Source of the DNA: Phenylobacterium sp. LH3H17
GTDB taxonomy: Bacteria; Pseudomonadota; Alphaproteobacteria; Caulobacterales; Caulobacteraceae
Reading direction: 5' to 3'
NCBI RefSeq assembly: GCF_024298925.1
Contig: NZ_CP101283.1
Coordinates: forward strand, 1,486,001 to 1,550,000
DNA length: 64,000 bases
Shown: positions 44,997 to 53,864 of the stretch, one piece after another
Position numbering within the stretch: the stretch's first letter is position 1
Layout of the letters: each line of letters opens with the position of its first letter
The notes under the pieces: model-generated
Told to the model about the DNA's origin: nothing
The model's input: only the letters and a program-made list of their open reading frames with translations
Database searches by the model: none
Translations under genes and position numbers: made by a program

Positions 44997-46144
44997 GCCA
45001 CGGCGACCGCGCTCGGCCGGTAATAGCGCCGCAGCAGGAAGAACGCCGCCACGGTCCCGGCCATAGATATCAGGATCGCCACGGCCATGGACGCGCCCGT
45101 GGCGAGCAGGCCGGCCGCCAGCAGGCAGCCGCCGGCCCCGCCGGCGTCCCAGCCCCCCTCCGTGGCGATGTGGAAGCGCAGGGCGCAGGGCGAGACCTGG
45201 GCCTGGTTGTAGACCGCCGTCATCACGGTCGGGACGTAGAGGGCCACCACCAGGGCGCCGGCCGCGTTCGCCGCCACGGCCAGGGCCGGATCGCCATAGC
45301 CGGCCGCCCGCGCCAGCAGGGTCAGGGCCATCGAGCCCGATCCCAGCCAGACGGCCCAGCGGCCGTGACCGGCGTCGATGAACCGGCCCAGCAGCAGTCC
45401 GCTCACCGCGCCGGCGACCGCGGCCAGCGCCATGGCCCCGCCGAACGCCGTGAAGCTCTCACCCAGCGAGATGAAGAGCGCGATCTGCCACACGAAAAAA
45501 TAGCCCGAGGCGATCCATCCATCGGCGATGAACACCAGCACGCCGGGCACGGCGGCGCGCAGGGCGCCGGGCGCCTGGTCTGGGACCAGGATGTTCGGGG
45601 TCCGCAGCAGGGGCAGGGCCGACAGCATTAGCACCACTGCGGTGGCGCCGAAGGCGATGCGAGGCCCGAGCGTCACCAGGGCCCAGCCGGTCAGCAACGG
45701 GGCGGCGATCCCCACCAGGGCGGCGATCGCCTCCCGGGCCCCGATCTGGTGACCGCGATGCTCGGCGTCGCCCAGGGACGCGAAATAGGCGTGGTAGGAG
45801 GTCCAGTAGAAGGTGTCGCCCACCGACGAGACCACGCAGAGCGCGACAAGCGCCCAGCCGACACCGTCGACCTCCGCCAGCAGAGGGTACTGCAGGGCCG
45901 TCAGGATCGTGCCGGCGATCACCAGCGGCTTCAGGCCGAACCGCTTGCCGAGCGGCAGGACGAAGGGCCGGATGCAGAACCGACCGATCAGGATGGCGGC
46001 CAGGGCGGTGAGCACGCCCGGCGCGGGCACGCCCGCGCGCAACAGGAAGACGGCGAAGAACGCGCCGCCGCCGCTGAGCGCCAGGGCGTGAACGCCGTAG
46101 TGCAGGTTCAGGAGATTGACGGTGGTGTTGCGGAAGAACGCCAT
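44984..46144 (-). CDS. MFS transporter
   Basis: 386 residues, about twelve helices. The short signature region between helices 2 and 3 reads ILIGRFCIRPFVLPLGKRFGLK. Substrate unknown. ATG 46144 starts MAFFRNTTVNLLNLHYGVHA. It overlaps the end of cysE; co-regulation with cysteine metabolism is not shown by the sequence. Confidence 0.85.
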   Translation of the reverse strand: MAFFRNTTVNLLNLHYGVHALALSGGGAFFAVFLLRAGVPAPGVLTALAAILIGRFCIRPFVLPLGKRFGLKPLVIAGTILTALQYPLLAEVDGVGWALVALCVVSSVGDTFYWTSYHAYFASLGDAEHRGHQIGAREAIAALVGIAAPLLTGWALVTLGPRIAFGATAVVLMLSALPLLRTPNILVPDQAPGALRAAVPGVLVFIADGWIASGYFFVWQIALFISLGESFTAFGGAMALAAVAGAVSGLLLGRFIDAGHGRWAVWLGSGSMALTLLARAAGYGDPALAVAANAAGALVVALYVPTVMTAVYNQAQVSPCALRFHIATEGGWDAGGAGGCLLAAGLLATGASMAVAILISMAGTVAAFFLLRRYYRPSAVAVAQIT

Positions 46145-46309
46145 GTGGCTCGGCCCCGAATATCCAGGAAAAGATCAACGAAGGGCGCCGTCGCGGGCCT
46201 CGGCCTGCGAACGACCAGTCCATGTTGTTGATCAGCCGGCCACTGAGTGGGTTCTTCCGTGGTTCAGGTGTTTCGCCACGAGCAGCTTAGGCCCGGGGGT
46301 GGCGAAACC

Positions 46310-47380
46310 TCAAGAGGCGTCCATCTCGGCCTGGGTGACACGATAGGCGCCGTCGAGCCAGGCCAGGACCTCGCGCGCGCCCGGATGGTCGAAGCCCTCG
46401 TAGCGCGCCCGCATGCGCCGCACGTTCTCCTCGGTCAGCCGATCGAGGCCGAAGCCCTGGACCTGGGTGAGGTTGAGGTGCAGGGCCGCGGCAAGGCCCT
46501 CGCCCAGCACCTCGGCGGCGGCGCGCTGGAAGGCGGCGGCGTATTCGTAGGCGGGACCCTCGAGATAGCTTTCGGCCAGGGTGATCGCGGGCACCTGCGA
46601 CAGCACCGGCTGCAGGGCCGGGTTGACCGCATGGGCCGAGAGGCGGCCCCCGATCTCCGCCGGCCGGCCGGTGAAGGCGCGGACATGCAGGAAGGGCGAC
46701 ATCAGCGGCCCATCATTGACCGGATAGTTGTCCCACAAGAAGGGCTTGCGGCGCAGCTGGCGGCCCACGCGCTCCAGATGGCCCACGCTGTACTCCCGGG
46801 AGCAGACCTCCTCGCCCGTCCAGAACACCTCGATCGCCGGATCGAGCCCCGCGCCCAGGTCCTCCAGGTAGTTTTCCGGCCGCCGCCCGAACACCCGGTC
46901 CAGGATCGGGTCGTCGGTATAGTAGGACGGACAGACGATGAGCCGGGTCGCGGTGGTCCGCTCGGCGATCCAATGGACGATGCGGATCTGGTTCTGCGCC
47001 AGGTCGGGCAGGTCGCCGCGCATGTCGTCGAACAGGATGGCCAGGTCGTCGAGGCCCAGGCTCTCCAGATGCTCAAGCTTGGCGGCGAGGGCGCTCTGCG
47101 CCTCGGTCCCGAAGTCCCGGTAGATCTCGTAGGGGCTGAGGCCGACCCCGAACCGGACGCCCAGGTCGCGGCAGTGGGCCGAGAAGGCGGCGAGCTGATC
47201 GGCCGCCTCGGGGGGGTGGAGCTCCTGCCAGCGGCGCCGGAGGAAGGGATCGGCCTTGGGCGCGTAGATGTGGAAGCCATAGCCGTGCGCCGAGAGCTTC
47301 GAGATCACGTCCCGCCGCGCCGCCCAGGACCAGGGCTTGCCGTAATAGCCTTCGATCAGCCCCAGTTCGACGCCCGCCAC
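46310..47380 (-). CDS. GH84-type beta-N-acetylglucosaminidase
   Basis: 356 residues of the hyaluronidase/O-GlcNAcase-like family (GH84). ELGLIEGYYGKPW is the first-strand hallmark, and ILFDDM contains the catalytic Asp118-Asp119 pair used for substrate-assisted hydrolysis. Only the catalytic barrel and a helical tail are present, with no signal peptide, so a cytoplasmic role in amino-sugar recycling is likely. GTG 47380 follows GGGGAGA. The long upstream frame to 47605 is not codon-like. Confidence 0.85.
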   Translation of the reverse strand: MAGVELGLIEGYYGKPWSWAARRDVISKLSAHGYGFHIYAPKADPFLRRRWQELHPPEAADQLAAFSAHCRDLGVRFGVGLSPYEIYRDFGTEAQSALAAKLEHLESLGLDDLAILFDDMRGDLPDLAQNQIRIVHWIAERTTATRLIVCPSYYTDDPILDRVFGRRPENYLEDLGAGLDPAIEVFWTGEEVCSREYSVGHLERVGRQLRRKPFLWDNYPVNDGPLMSPFLHVRAFTGRPAEIGGRLSAHAVNPALQPVLSQVPAITLAESYLEGPAYEYAAAFQRAAAEVLGEGLAAALHLNLTQVQGFGLDRLTEENVRRMRARYEGFDHPGAREVLAWLDGAYRVTQAEMDAS

Positions 47381-47516
47381 GCCTGTCTCCCCGCCTTGAT
47401 TTGCAGGGAGACTAGACGCGTCCGCCGCCGCGTCCCCAGCTTTTTCCCGCCCAGACGCTTTCACGCCAGGAGCAAAGCGCGCTAGGTTCCCGCCGAAATT
47501 GACGCAGGAGCACGGC

Positions 47517-47726
47517 GTGCTGGACGAAAAGACTATCCGCAAGATCGAAGGCCACCTGCGCGGCACCTTCGCCAATGCGCGGATCACCCTGACGCCCCGT
47601 CCCAAGCAGAAGGACTCCGCCGAGGTCTATGTCGGCGAGGAATTCATCGGCGTGGTGTTCGAGGACGAAGACGGCGATGGCTCGTTCATGTTCGAGATGG
47701 CGATCCTGGCGGAAGACCTTCCCTAG
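47517..47726 (+). CDS. DUF3126 family protein
   Basis: 69 residues. The block SAEVYVGEEFIGVVFEDEDGDGSFMFEMAIL (shown in part) is characteristic of DUF3126, a small conserved alphaproteobacterial family without known function. GTG 47517 follows CAGGAG by seven bases; TTG 47499 is less likely. It shares a short convergent terminator with phoH. Confidence 0.85.
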   Translation: MLDEKTIRKIEGHLRGTFANARITLTPRPKQKDSAEVYVGEEFIGVVFEDEDGDGSFMFEMAILAEDLP

Positions 47727-47742
47727 CCCCGCCCACGAAAAT

Positions 47743-47772
47743 GCCGGCCCCGGGGCGGTTTCCGGGACCGGC
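47743..47772 (-). terminator. Convergent terminator for phoH
   Basis: GCCGGCCCCGG and CCGGGACCGGC pair over ten of eleven bases with an eight-base loop, between the convergent DUF3126 and phoH genes. On the minus strand it is followed by ATTTTC, so it best serves phoH. Confidence 0.7.
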
Positions 47773-47797
47773 TGAGTTTCGACAGGACTCTAGAGCT

Positions 47798-48574
47798 TCA
47801 GAGCACGCCCAGCATCTCGGCCACCAGCGGGTGGCGGACGATGTCGACATCCTTCAGCCGCACGACGGCGATGTTGGCGAGCGCGTCGAACTTGTCGGCC
47901 ACCGGCCCCAGGCCGGAGAGCTCCGGCAGCAGGTCGGACTGGTTCGGGTCGCCGGTGACCACCATGGTCGAATGCCAGCCCAGCCGGGTCAGCAGCATCT
48001 TGAGCTGGCCGTAGGTGCAGTTCTGCGCTTCGTCGATCACCACGAAAGCGTTGTTCAGGGTGCGCCCGCGCATGAAGCCGACCGGGGCGATCTCGATGGC
48101 GCCCTCGGCCATCAGGGCCCGGACGCGCTTCATGGAGAGTCGGTCCGACAAGGCGTCGTAGAGCGGGCGCAGGTAGGGCGCGAGCTTGTCCTCGGCGTCC
48201 CCGGGCAGATAGCCGATGGATTCGCCAGCCTCCACCGCGGGTCTGGAGAGCACGATACGGCCGACCTTGCCGGCCTCCAGGGCCTCGACCGCCTTGGCTA
48301 TGGCCAGATAGGTCTTGCCGGTGCCGGCCGGGCCAAGGGCCATGACCAGGTTCTTGGCGTCGATGGCGTCGATCAACGCCTGCTGGCCGGCGGACTTGGC
48401 CTTGATGGTCTTCACATAACCCTGGTCGCGGCCTTGATCGCGGTCATCGTTGTGATGCGCCAGCGGAGACCAGGCCCGATCCACGGGAAGGCGGCGAATT
48501 TTGCCGTCATCCTCGAACTGGCCGGCGTCGAACGCGCCTTCGCGCAGTTGTCGCTTGAGAGCTCGCTTGGTCAT
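47798..48574 (-). CDS. PhoH family ATPase
   Basis: 258 residues. The P-loop is GPAGTGKTYLA (residues 81-91), Walker B is FVVIDEAQN, and an arginine and RLPGDAED-like region follow (YLPGDAEDKLAPYLRPLYDAL). This is the short PhoH domain protein, with an unstructured N-terminus; members are thought to act in RNA metabolism. ATG 48574 follows GGAGG. An intrinsic terminator sits just 22 bases upstream of the start, inside the leader. Confidence 0.9.
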   Translation of the reverse strand: MTKRALKRQLREGAFDAGQFEDDGKIRRLPVDRAWSPLAHHNDDRDQGRDQGYVKTIKAKSAGQQALIDAIDAKNLVMALGPAGTGKTYLAIAKAVEALEAGKVGRIVLSRPAVEAGESIGYLPGDAEDKLAPYLRPLYDALSDRLSMKRVRALMAEGAIEIAPVGFMRGRTLNNAFVVIDEAQNCTYGQLKMLLTRLGWHSTMVVTGDPNQSDLLPELSGLGPVADKFDALANIAVVRLKDVDIVRHPLVAEMLGVL

Positions 48575-48595
48575 CAAGGCCTCCATTGGGGCAAG

Positions 48596-48625
48596 AAAAA
48601 AGGGCGAAGCCGGAATGGCTCGCCC
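48596..48625 (-). terminator. Intrinsic terminator upstream of phoH
   Basis: On the minus strand GGGCGAGCC pairs with GGCTTCGCCC around ATTCC (48602-48625), followed by TTTTTTC. It ends 22 bases before the phoH ATG. Confidence 0.8.
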
Positions 48626-48835
48626 TTGGTCATCGGCAGATTGGAATTGGAACGGCGGCGTCGTGCGCTGCGGCCTGGCGGCTCGCTTCCGATTTGTGAT
48701 CCGGGCGGGAGAACCCGCCGAAGCAGACGCGACACCCTTTACTCCGTCCAAACGCAAGGCCGGGAGCCGAAGGCCGACTCGCGGCGGGATGCGGGAAGGC
48801 GTTTCACCCTCTCGAATCGCACGACCAATATGATG
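48596..48835 (-). ncRNA. Candidate small RNA or attenuated leader of phoH
   Basis: A possible minus-strand promoter (TTTAAC near 48858 and GCTAGC near 48840) and a strong intrinsic terminator (48596-48625) bracket about 240 bases. The stretch is free of protein genes and rich in possible stems such as TTCGGCGGGTT and CTCCCGCCC. The product is either a stand-alone small RNA or an attenuated phoH leader. I do not recognise a named RNA family. Confidence 0.35.
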
Positions 48836-48892
48836 CTAGCTTGGTTTACGAATGGTTAAACAGGCTTCGATTTCAAGAAATGGGGTATGCGG

Positions 48893-49423
48893 ATGAGTGT
48901 CTACAACTTGGGCGACGTTGGTCCGGAGTTGCCCAACGAAGGCGAATACTGGATTGCGCCGACCGCCGCGGTGATGGGTCGGGTGATTCTCAAGAAAAAC
49001 GCTTCCGTGTGGTTTGGTGCGACAATTCGCGGCGACAACGACCCGATCATCATTGGAGAGAACTCCAACGTCCAGGACGGCAGCGTCCTGCACACCGACA
49101 CCGGCTCGCCCCTGACCATCGGAAGCAATGTGACGGTTGGCCATATGGTCATGCTTCACGGCTGCACGATCGGCGACAACTCACTGGTCGGCATCGGCTC
49201 CATCGTGCTGAACGGCGCGCGGATCGGGCGCAATTGTCTCATCGGCGCCAATTGCCTGATCACCGAGGGAAAGGAGATTCCCGACAATTCGCTGGTCATG
49301 GGCGCGCCGGGTAAGGTTGTCCGTGAGATCAGCGACGAACAGGCCCGCGTGATCGCCGGCGGCGCAATGCACTATGTGCACAACTGGAAGCGCTATCACG
49401 CCGGGCTCACGCCCGTGGCTTGA
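48893..49423 (+). CDS. Gamma carbonic anhydrase family protein
   Basis: 176 residues with a left-handed beta-helix: [28 protein letters not shown] and [23 protein letters not shown], the zinc-ligand pattern of CaiE/YrdA-like gamma-carbonic anhydrase proteins. Many are catalytically weak or have unknown substrates. ATG 48893, seven bases after GGGG, is preferred over ATG 48887. The next gene starts three bases after its stop. Confidence 0.9.
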   Translation: MSVYNLGDVGPELPNEGEYWIAPTAAVMGRVILKKNASVWFGATIRGDNDPIIIGENSNVQDGSVLHTDTGSPLTIGSNVTVGHMVMLHGCTIGDNSLVGIGSIVLNGARIGRNCLIGANCLITEGKEIPDNSLVMGAPGKVVREISDEQARVIAGGAMHYVHNWKRYHAGLTPVA

Positions 49424-49425
49424 AC

Positions 49426-49638
49426 ATGGACATCCGCACCCTGGTGGACATCGCCATCGAAGAGGACCCGCGGGCGCCCTGCCTGTGGGTTCCGTCCGAG
49501 GCCTGGCCCGAGTTCTGCTCGGCCATCCGTCAGCGGCCCAACCTGATCGGGGCGGTCATCTACCGAAACAAGACCGTCCGCGACGGCGGGCCCGCGACCG
49601 ACATCGTCACCGGCTCGCAACAGGGCTGGCGCGCTTGA
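49426..49638 (+). CDS. Hypothetical protein coupled to the carbonic anhydrase-like gene
   Basis: 70 residues, no membrane segment, no recognised domain. The visible block is CLWVPSEAWPEFCSAIRQRPN, with two cysteines and two Trp. ATG 49426 lies directly after the previous stop, so it is probably co-translated. Strong codon-position bias supports it. Confidence 0.6.
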   Translation: MDIRTLVDIAIEEDPRAPCLWVPSEAWPEFCSAIRQRPNLIGAVIYRNKTVRDGGPATDIVTGSQQGWRA

Positions 49639-49692
49639 CGGACGTAGCGGCGCCTGTCGACGGTCGCGCCAATCAATCGAGGAGGACGCCCC

Positions 49693-50475
49693 ATGGCCTA
49701 TGAGTTCATCCGCGTGGACCGCGAAGGTCCGGTGACGGTCTTCACCCTGAACCGGCCGGACGTCATGAACGCCCTGCATTCGCCGGCCCATTTCGAGCTG
49801 CACGAGGCCTTCGACGCCTTCGCGGCCGATCCCGACCAGTGGGTCGGCATCGTCACCGGCGCCGGGGCGCGGGCCTTCTCGGCGGGCAATGACCTTAAGC
49901 ACCAGGCCATGGGCGGCGACATGAAGAGCCCGCCGTCGGGGTTCGCGGGCCTGACCTCGCGGTTCGACCTCACCAAGCCGCTGATTGCGGCGGTGAACGG
50001 GGTGGCCATGGGCGGCGGGTTCGAGATCGCGCTGGCCTGCGACCTGATCATCGCCTCGGAGACCGCGACCTTCGCCCTGCCGGAGCCGCGGGTGGGCCTG
50101 GCGGCCCTGGCCGGCGGCCTGCACCGCCTGCCGCGCGCCATCGGGACCAAGCGGGCGCTGGGGATGATCCTCACCGGCCGGCGGGTCTCGGCGGCGCACG
50201 GCTACGAACTGGGCTTCGTCAACGAGGTGACCCCGCCGCAGGAGTTGATGGCTACGGCGCGGAAATGGGCGGCGGAGATCTGCGAGCTGTCGCCCATGTC
50301 CATCCGCGCCTCGAAGGAGGCGGTGTTCAAGGGCCTGGACGAACCCAGCCTGGAAGCCGCGATCAAGGGCCAGATGCGCTATCCGGCCGCCGCGGCCCTG
50401 TTCAAGTCCGAGGACTTCGTCGAGGGGCCCATGGCCTTTGCGCAAAAGCGCGCGCCGGCCTGGAAGGGTCGTTAG
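49693..50475 (+). CDS. Enoyl-CoA hydratase/isomerase family protein
   Basis: 260 residues with the crotonase fold: FSAGNDLKHQ (CoA and oxyanion region), AVNGVAMGGGFEIALACDLI (oxyanion glycine) and EPRVGLAALAGGLHRLPR. In this protein the second acid position sits in the sequence AALAGG, so the exact reaction (hydration or isomerisation) is uncertain. ATG 49693 is preceded by a strong GAGGAGGA. It converges with the WYL regulator. Confidence 0.9.
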   Translation: MAYEFIRVDREGPVTVFTLNRPDVMNALHSPAHFELHEAFDAFAADPDQWVGIVTGAGARAFSAGNDLKHQAMGGDMKSPPSGFAGLTSRFDLTKPLIAAVNGVAMGGGFEIALACDLIIASETATFALPEPRVGLAALAGGLHRLPRAIGTKRALGMILTGRRVSAAHGYELGFVNEVTPPQELMATARKWAAEICELSPMSIRASKEAVFKGLDEPSLEAAIKGQMRYPAAAALFKSEDFVEGPMAFAQKRAPAWKGR

Positions 50476-50479
50476 AGGC

Positions 50480-51439
50480 TTAGGCGTAGAGCGCGGCCAG
50501 CCTCCGCGCTCTTTCCTTCATGCCCTCGCGTAGCTCCGGCGGCGCCAGCACCTCCACGTCCGGGCCCAGCTTGAAGAGCTGCGTCGCCGCGTTCTCCACG
50601 GTTTCGATCGGGATGACGACGCGGCGCCGGCCGTCGGCGTCGGTCGATTCGGCCGAGGCCCTGGCGGCCTCGCCGACCGCGGCGCTCAGGGTCGCCAGCT
50701 GATCCAAGCCCTGGGACGTGACGCGCAGGGTCGCCTCGCCCTGGATCAGGCCCTCCTCGAAGCGGTCGCGCTGCTCCGCCCAATAGGCGGCGAGATCGAA
50801 AGCCTTGTCGCGTTCGAAGGGCTCGCCGGGGGCCAGCGACTTGATGTTGGACAGCCGGTAGATGCGGGGCTTCCCGGCCACGGCGGCGACCAGGTACCAG
50901 ACGCCCGCCTTCATCACGAGGCCGAGCGGCTCCAGCACCCGCTCGACCTCGCCGTCCCAGCGCTCATAGCGCACGGCGATCTTCCGGGCGGTCCAGACGG
51001 CGTCGGCCACGGCCGGCAGCAGGTCGGCGGCCTCCGAGCTGCGGTACCACCCAACGGGATCGAGGTGGAAGCGGGCGGCCACCCGCTCGGCGCTCTCGCG
51101 GGATTCCGGGGGCAGGGCGGCCAGAAGTTTCAGCTTCGCCCCGATCAGGGCCTCGCTGAAGCCCAGGTCCTGGGCTGCGCCTGGCAGCCCGGCCAGGAAC
51201 AGGCTCTCAGCCTCGCTGGAGGTGAAGCCGGTCAGCTTGGTCCTGTAGCCGTCCAGCAGGTCGAAGCCGCCATTGCGGCCGCGGTCGGCATAGACCGGCA
51301 CGCCCGCGGCGCTCAGGTGGTCGATGTCGCGGTAGATGGTCCTGACCGAGACCTCGAACTCCTCGGCCAGGGCCTGTGCGGTCTGGCGGCCGCGCAGCTG
51401 CAGGATCAGCAGGATGGAGAGAAGGCGGCTCGCACGCAT
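50480..51439 (-). CDS. YafY-type HTH/WYL transcriptional regulator
   Basis: 319 residues. The N-terminal HTH_11 reads SILLILQLRGRQTAQALAEEFEVSVRTIYRDIDHL. A WYL domain (about residues 130-210, containing EPLGLVMKAGVWYLVA) senses ligand or nucleotide, and a WCX-like C-terminal part follows. It is divergent from the secreted protein at 51528, with 88 bases between, a likely regulated target. Confidence 0.9.
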   Translation of the reverse strand: MRASRLLSILLILQLRGRQTAQALAEEFEVSVRTIYRDIDHLSAAGVPVYADRGRNGGFDLLDGYRTKLTGFTSSEAESLFLAGLPGAAQDLGFSEALIGAKLKLLAALPPESRESAERVAARFHLDPVGWYRSSEAADLLPAVADAVWTARKIAVRYERWDGEVERVLEPLGLVMKAGVWYLVAAVAGKPRIYRLSNIKSLAPGEPFERDKAFDLAAYWAEQRDRFEEGLIQGEATLRVTSQGLDQLATLSAAVGEAARASAESTDADGRRRVVIPIETVENAATQLFKLGPDVEVLAPPELREGMKERARRLAALYA

Positions 51440-51527
51440 GAAAACGAGCCTAGCCGGGAATAGCTGACGCGTCGTGTCAGGATATGACGACTAAAGCTGT
51501 CCCCGCGTTTGGACGAGGGAGCCCTCC

Positions 51528-52100
51528 ATGCAGAACCAAGACCTTGATCGCCGGGTGCTGCTGGCGCTCGGCCTGACGCTCGGCGCGGGCGGACAGGCGC
51601 TCGCGCAGATTCAACCGCAGAGGACAGGGACCATGACCGGCAAGGCCGCGCACGACTTCGATTTCAATCACGGCGAATGGGACGTGACCAACCGGCGGCT
51701 CAAGCAACGCGGCGTCGGTTCCCAGGACTGGGATGTCTTCCCCTCGCACGAGAAGGCCCAGGTCCTGATGGGCGGAATGGTGTCGATCGACGAAGCCGAT
51801 TTCCCGACCAAGGGTTTCAAGGGGATGACGTTGCGGCTCTACGACCCGGCGAAGGACCAATGGGCGATCTATTGGATCAATTCCAAGGACGGCCTGCTGC
51901 AGCCGCCGGTCTACGGCCGTTTCAAGGGCGGCAAGGGCGTGTTCGCCGGCGACGACATCGACGAGGGCAAACCAATCAAGGTGCTGTTCGACTGGACCAT
52001 CACCGACCCGAACGCGCCGCGCTGGAGCCAGGCCTTCTCCTATGACGGCGGCAAGACCTGGGAGACCAACTGGATCATGGATTTCCGCCGCCCGGCTTGA
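51528..52100 (+). CDS. Secreted DUF1579-like protein
   Basis: 190 residues. The N-terminus RRVLLALGLTLGAGGQALAQ looks like a signal peptide (possibly Tat, with RR). The remainder is beta-rich: HDFDFNHGEWDV, GMTLRLYDPAKDQWAIYWIN and GGKTWETNWIMDF, the arrangement of DUF1579-like lipocalin-type proteins. Function unknown. ATG 51528 follows GAGGGAG. It is divergent from the WYL regulator. Confidence 0.75.
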   Translation: MQNQDLDRRVLLALGLTLGAGGQALAQIQPQRTGTMTGKAAHDFDFNHGEWDVTNRRLKQRGVGSQDWDVFPSHEKAQVLMGGMVSIDEADFPTKGFKGMTLRLYDPAKDQWAIYWINSKDGLLQPPVYGRFKGGKGVFAGDDIDEGKPIKVLFDWTITDPNAPRWSQAFSYDGGKTWETNWIMDFRRPA

Positions 52101-52199
52101 CGTTGCGACACCCAAAATGCGGTCCCTCCCGGCCTTGTTTCGGCGGCGCGTCTGGGTAAGTGTGCGCCAAACTTAACAGTGTTTAGGGACGGACCGCCC

Positions 52200-53852
52200 A
52201 TGGACCGCTACGACTACGTGATCATCGGCGCCGGCTCGGCTGGGTGCGTCCTGGCCAACCGGCTGAGCGAAGACGCGAGCGTGCGGGTGCTGCTGCTGGA
52301 GGCCGGCGGCAAGGACAACTCCCTCCTGGTCAAGATGCCGGCCGGGGTGGGCGCCCTGATCGGCAAGGCCGGGACCTATAACTGGGGGTTCTGGACCGAA
52401 GAGGAGCCGCAGCTCGAGAACCGCAAACTGTGGTGGCCGCGCGGCAAGGGCTGGGGCGGCTCGTCATCGATCAACGGCATGATCTATATTCGCGGCCACG
52501 CGCGGGACTATGACAACTGGCGCCAGATGGGCCTGACGGGCTGGTCGTATCGGGACGTGTTGCCCTACTTCAAACGCTCGGAGAGCCTGGAGGGCGGCGG
52601 CGACGCCTGGCATGGTGGCGAGGGCCCGCTGAAGGTCTCCAAGGCCTCCTCGCCCAACCCGATCTACAAGGCCACGGTCGAGGCTGGACGCCAGGCCGGG
52701 CACCCCGTCACCAACGATTTCAACGGCTTCCAACAGGAAGGTTGGGGGCCGTATCAAATGACAATCCATGACGGCCAGCGCTGGAGCGCCGCCCGGGCAT
52801 ACCTTCACCCGGCGATGAGCCGTCCGAACCTCACCTGCCTGACCGGCGCGCGGACCACCCGGATCGTGGTCGAGAACGGCCGCGCTGTCGGCGTCGAATA
52901 TGTGGACGCCAAGACCCAACAGAAGACCGTGGTCCACGCCGACAAGGAGGTGCTGCTGTCGGCCGGCGCGGTCCAGTCGCCGCACATACTGCAGCTTTCG
53001 GGGATCGGCGATCCGGAGGAACTGAGCAAGCACGGTATTGCGGTGGTGCACCCGCTGAAGGGCGTCGGCGCCAACCTGCAGGACCACCTGGACGTCACCA
53101 TGTCCTGGGAATGCCCGCAGCCGATCACCGCCTTTTCCCTGCGCAAGGGGCTGGTGAAGACCCTGCTGATCGGGATGAACTACGCCTTCTTCGGCAAGGG
53201 CCTGGGCCGCCAGCAGTTCCTGGAGTCCGGCGCCTTCCTGAAGTCACGGCCCGACCTGGACCGGCCTGACCTGCAGATCCACACGGTGCTGGCGGTGATG
53301 CAGAACCACGGCAACACCGTGGTGGAGAAGGACGGCTTCACCTTCCACGTCTGCCAGCTTCGCCCCGAGAGCCGCGGACGGGTGGGGCTGAATTCGGCTG
53401 ATCCGTTCGCCGATCCGGCGATCTTCGCCAACTACCTGGCCGCCGACGAGGACCGCCGCGCCCTGCGCGAGGGGGTCAAGATGATGCGCAAGGTGGCCGA
53501 GCAGTCGGCGCTCGATGCTTACCGCACCGAGGAACTGTTCCCCGGCAAGCACGTGCAGACCGACGACGAGATCGACGCCTGGATCCGCAAGAGCGCCGAG
53601 ACCATCTATCACCCGGTGGGGACCTGTAAGATGGGGACCGACGAGATGGCGGTGGTCGACGCCGAGCTGAAGGTGCGTGGGATCGCGGGGTTGCGGGTGA
53701 TCGACGCCTCGGTCATGCCGAGCCTGGTGGGGGGCAACACCAATGCGCCCACCATCATGATCGCCGAGAAGGCCGCCGACATGATCCGGGGCAAGGCCGC
53801 CCTGCCGGCCGACGACGCGCCGGTCTACGAGGACGGCCAGAAGGCCGCTTAG
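52200..53852 (+). CDS. GMC family FAD oxidoreductase (choline dehydrogenase-like)
   Basis: 550 residues. [21 protein letters not shown] binds FAD, the [22 protein letters not shown] block is the second GMC signature, and the C-terminal [11 protein letters not shown] holds the active-site His. It oxidises an alcohol; the substrate is not visible. An aldo/keto reductase follows 12 bases later on the same strand. Confidence 0.95.
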   Translation: MDRYDYVIIGAGSAGCVLANRLSEDASVRVLLLEAGGKDNSLLVKMPAGVGALIGKAGTYNWGFWTEEEPQLENRKLWWPRGKGWGGSSSINGMIYIRGHARDYDNWRQMGLTGWSYRDVLPYFKRSESLEGGGDAWHGGEGPLKVSKASSPNPIYKATVEAGRQAGHPVTNDFNGFQQEGWGPYQMTIHDGQRWSAARAYLHPAMSRPNLTCLTGARTTRIVVENGRAVGVEYVDAKTQQKTVVHADKEVLLSAGAVQSPHILQLSGIGDPEELSKHGIAVVHPLKGVGANLQDHLDVTMSWECPQPITAFSLRKGLVKTLLIGMNYAFFGKGLGRQQFLESGAFLKSRPDLDRPDLQIHTVLAVMQNHGNTVVEKDGFTFHVCQLRPESRGRVGLNSADPFADPAIFANYLAADEDRRALREGVKMMRKVAEQSALDAYRTEELFPGKHVQTDDEIDAWIRKSAETIYHPVGTCKMGTDEMAVVDAELKVRGIAGLRVIDASVMPSLVGGNTNAPTIMIAEKAADMIRGKAALPADDAPVYEDGQKAA

Positions 53853-53864
53853 GGAGAAACCGCC

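Larger units (their letters stand above)
48575..48892. other. 318-base divergent region before phoH and the carbonic anhydrase-like gene
   Basis: It holds the phoH leader with terminator (minus strand) and the plus-strand promoter of the carbonic anhydrase-like gene. A GCTAGC palindrome lies at about 48835-48840. No protein gene is visible. The plus-strand side also has GGTTAAAC near 48854, a plausible -10. Confidence 0.6.
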
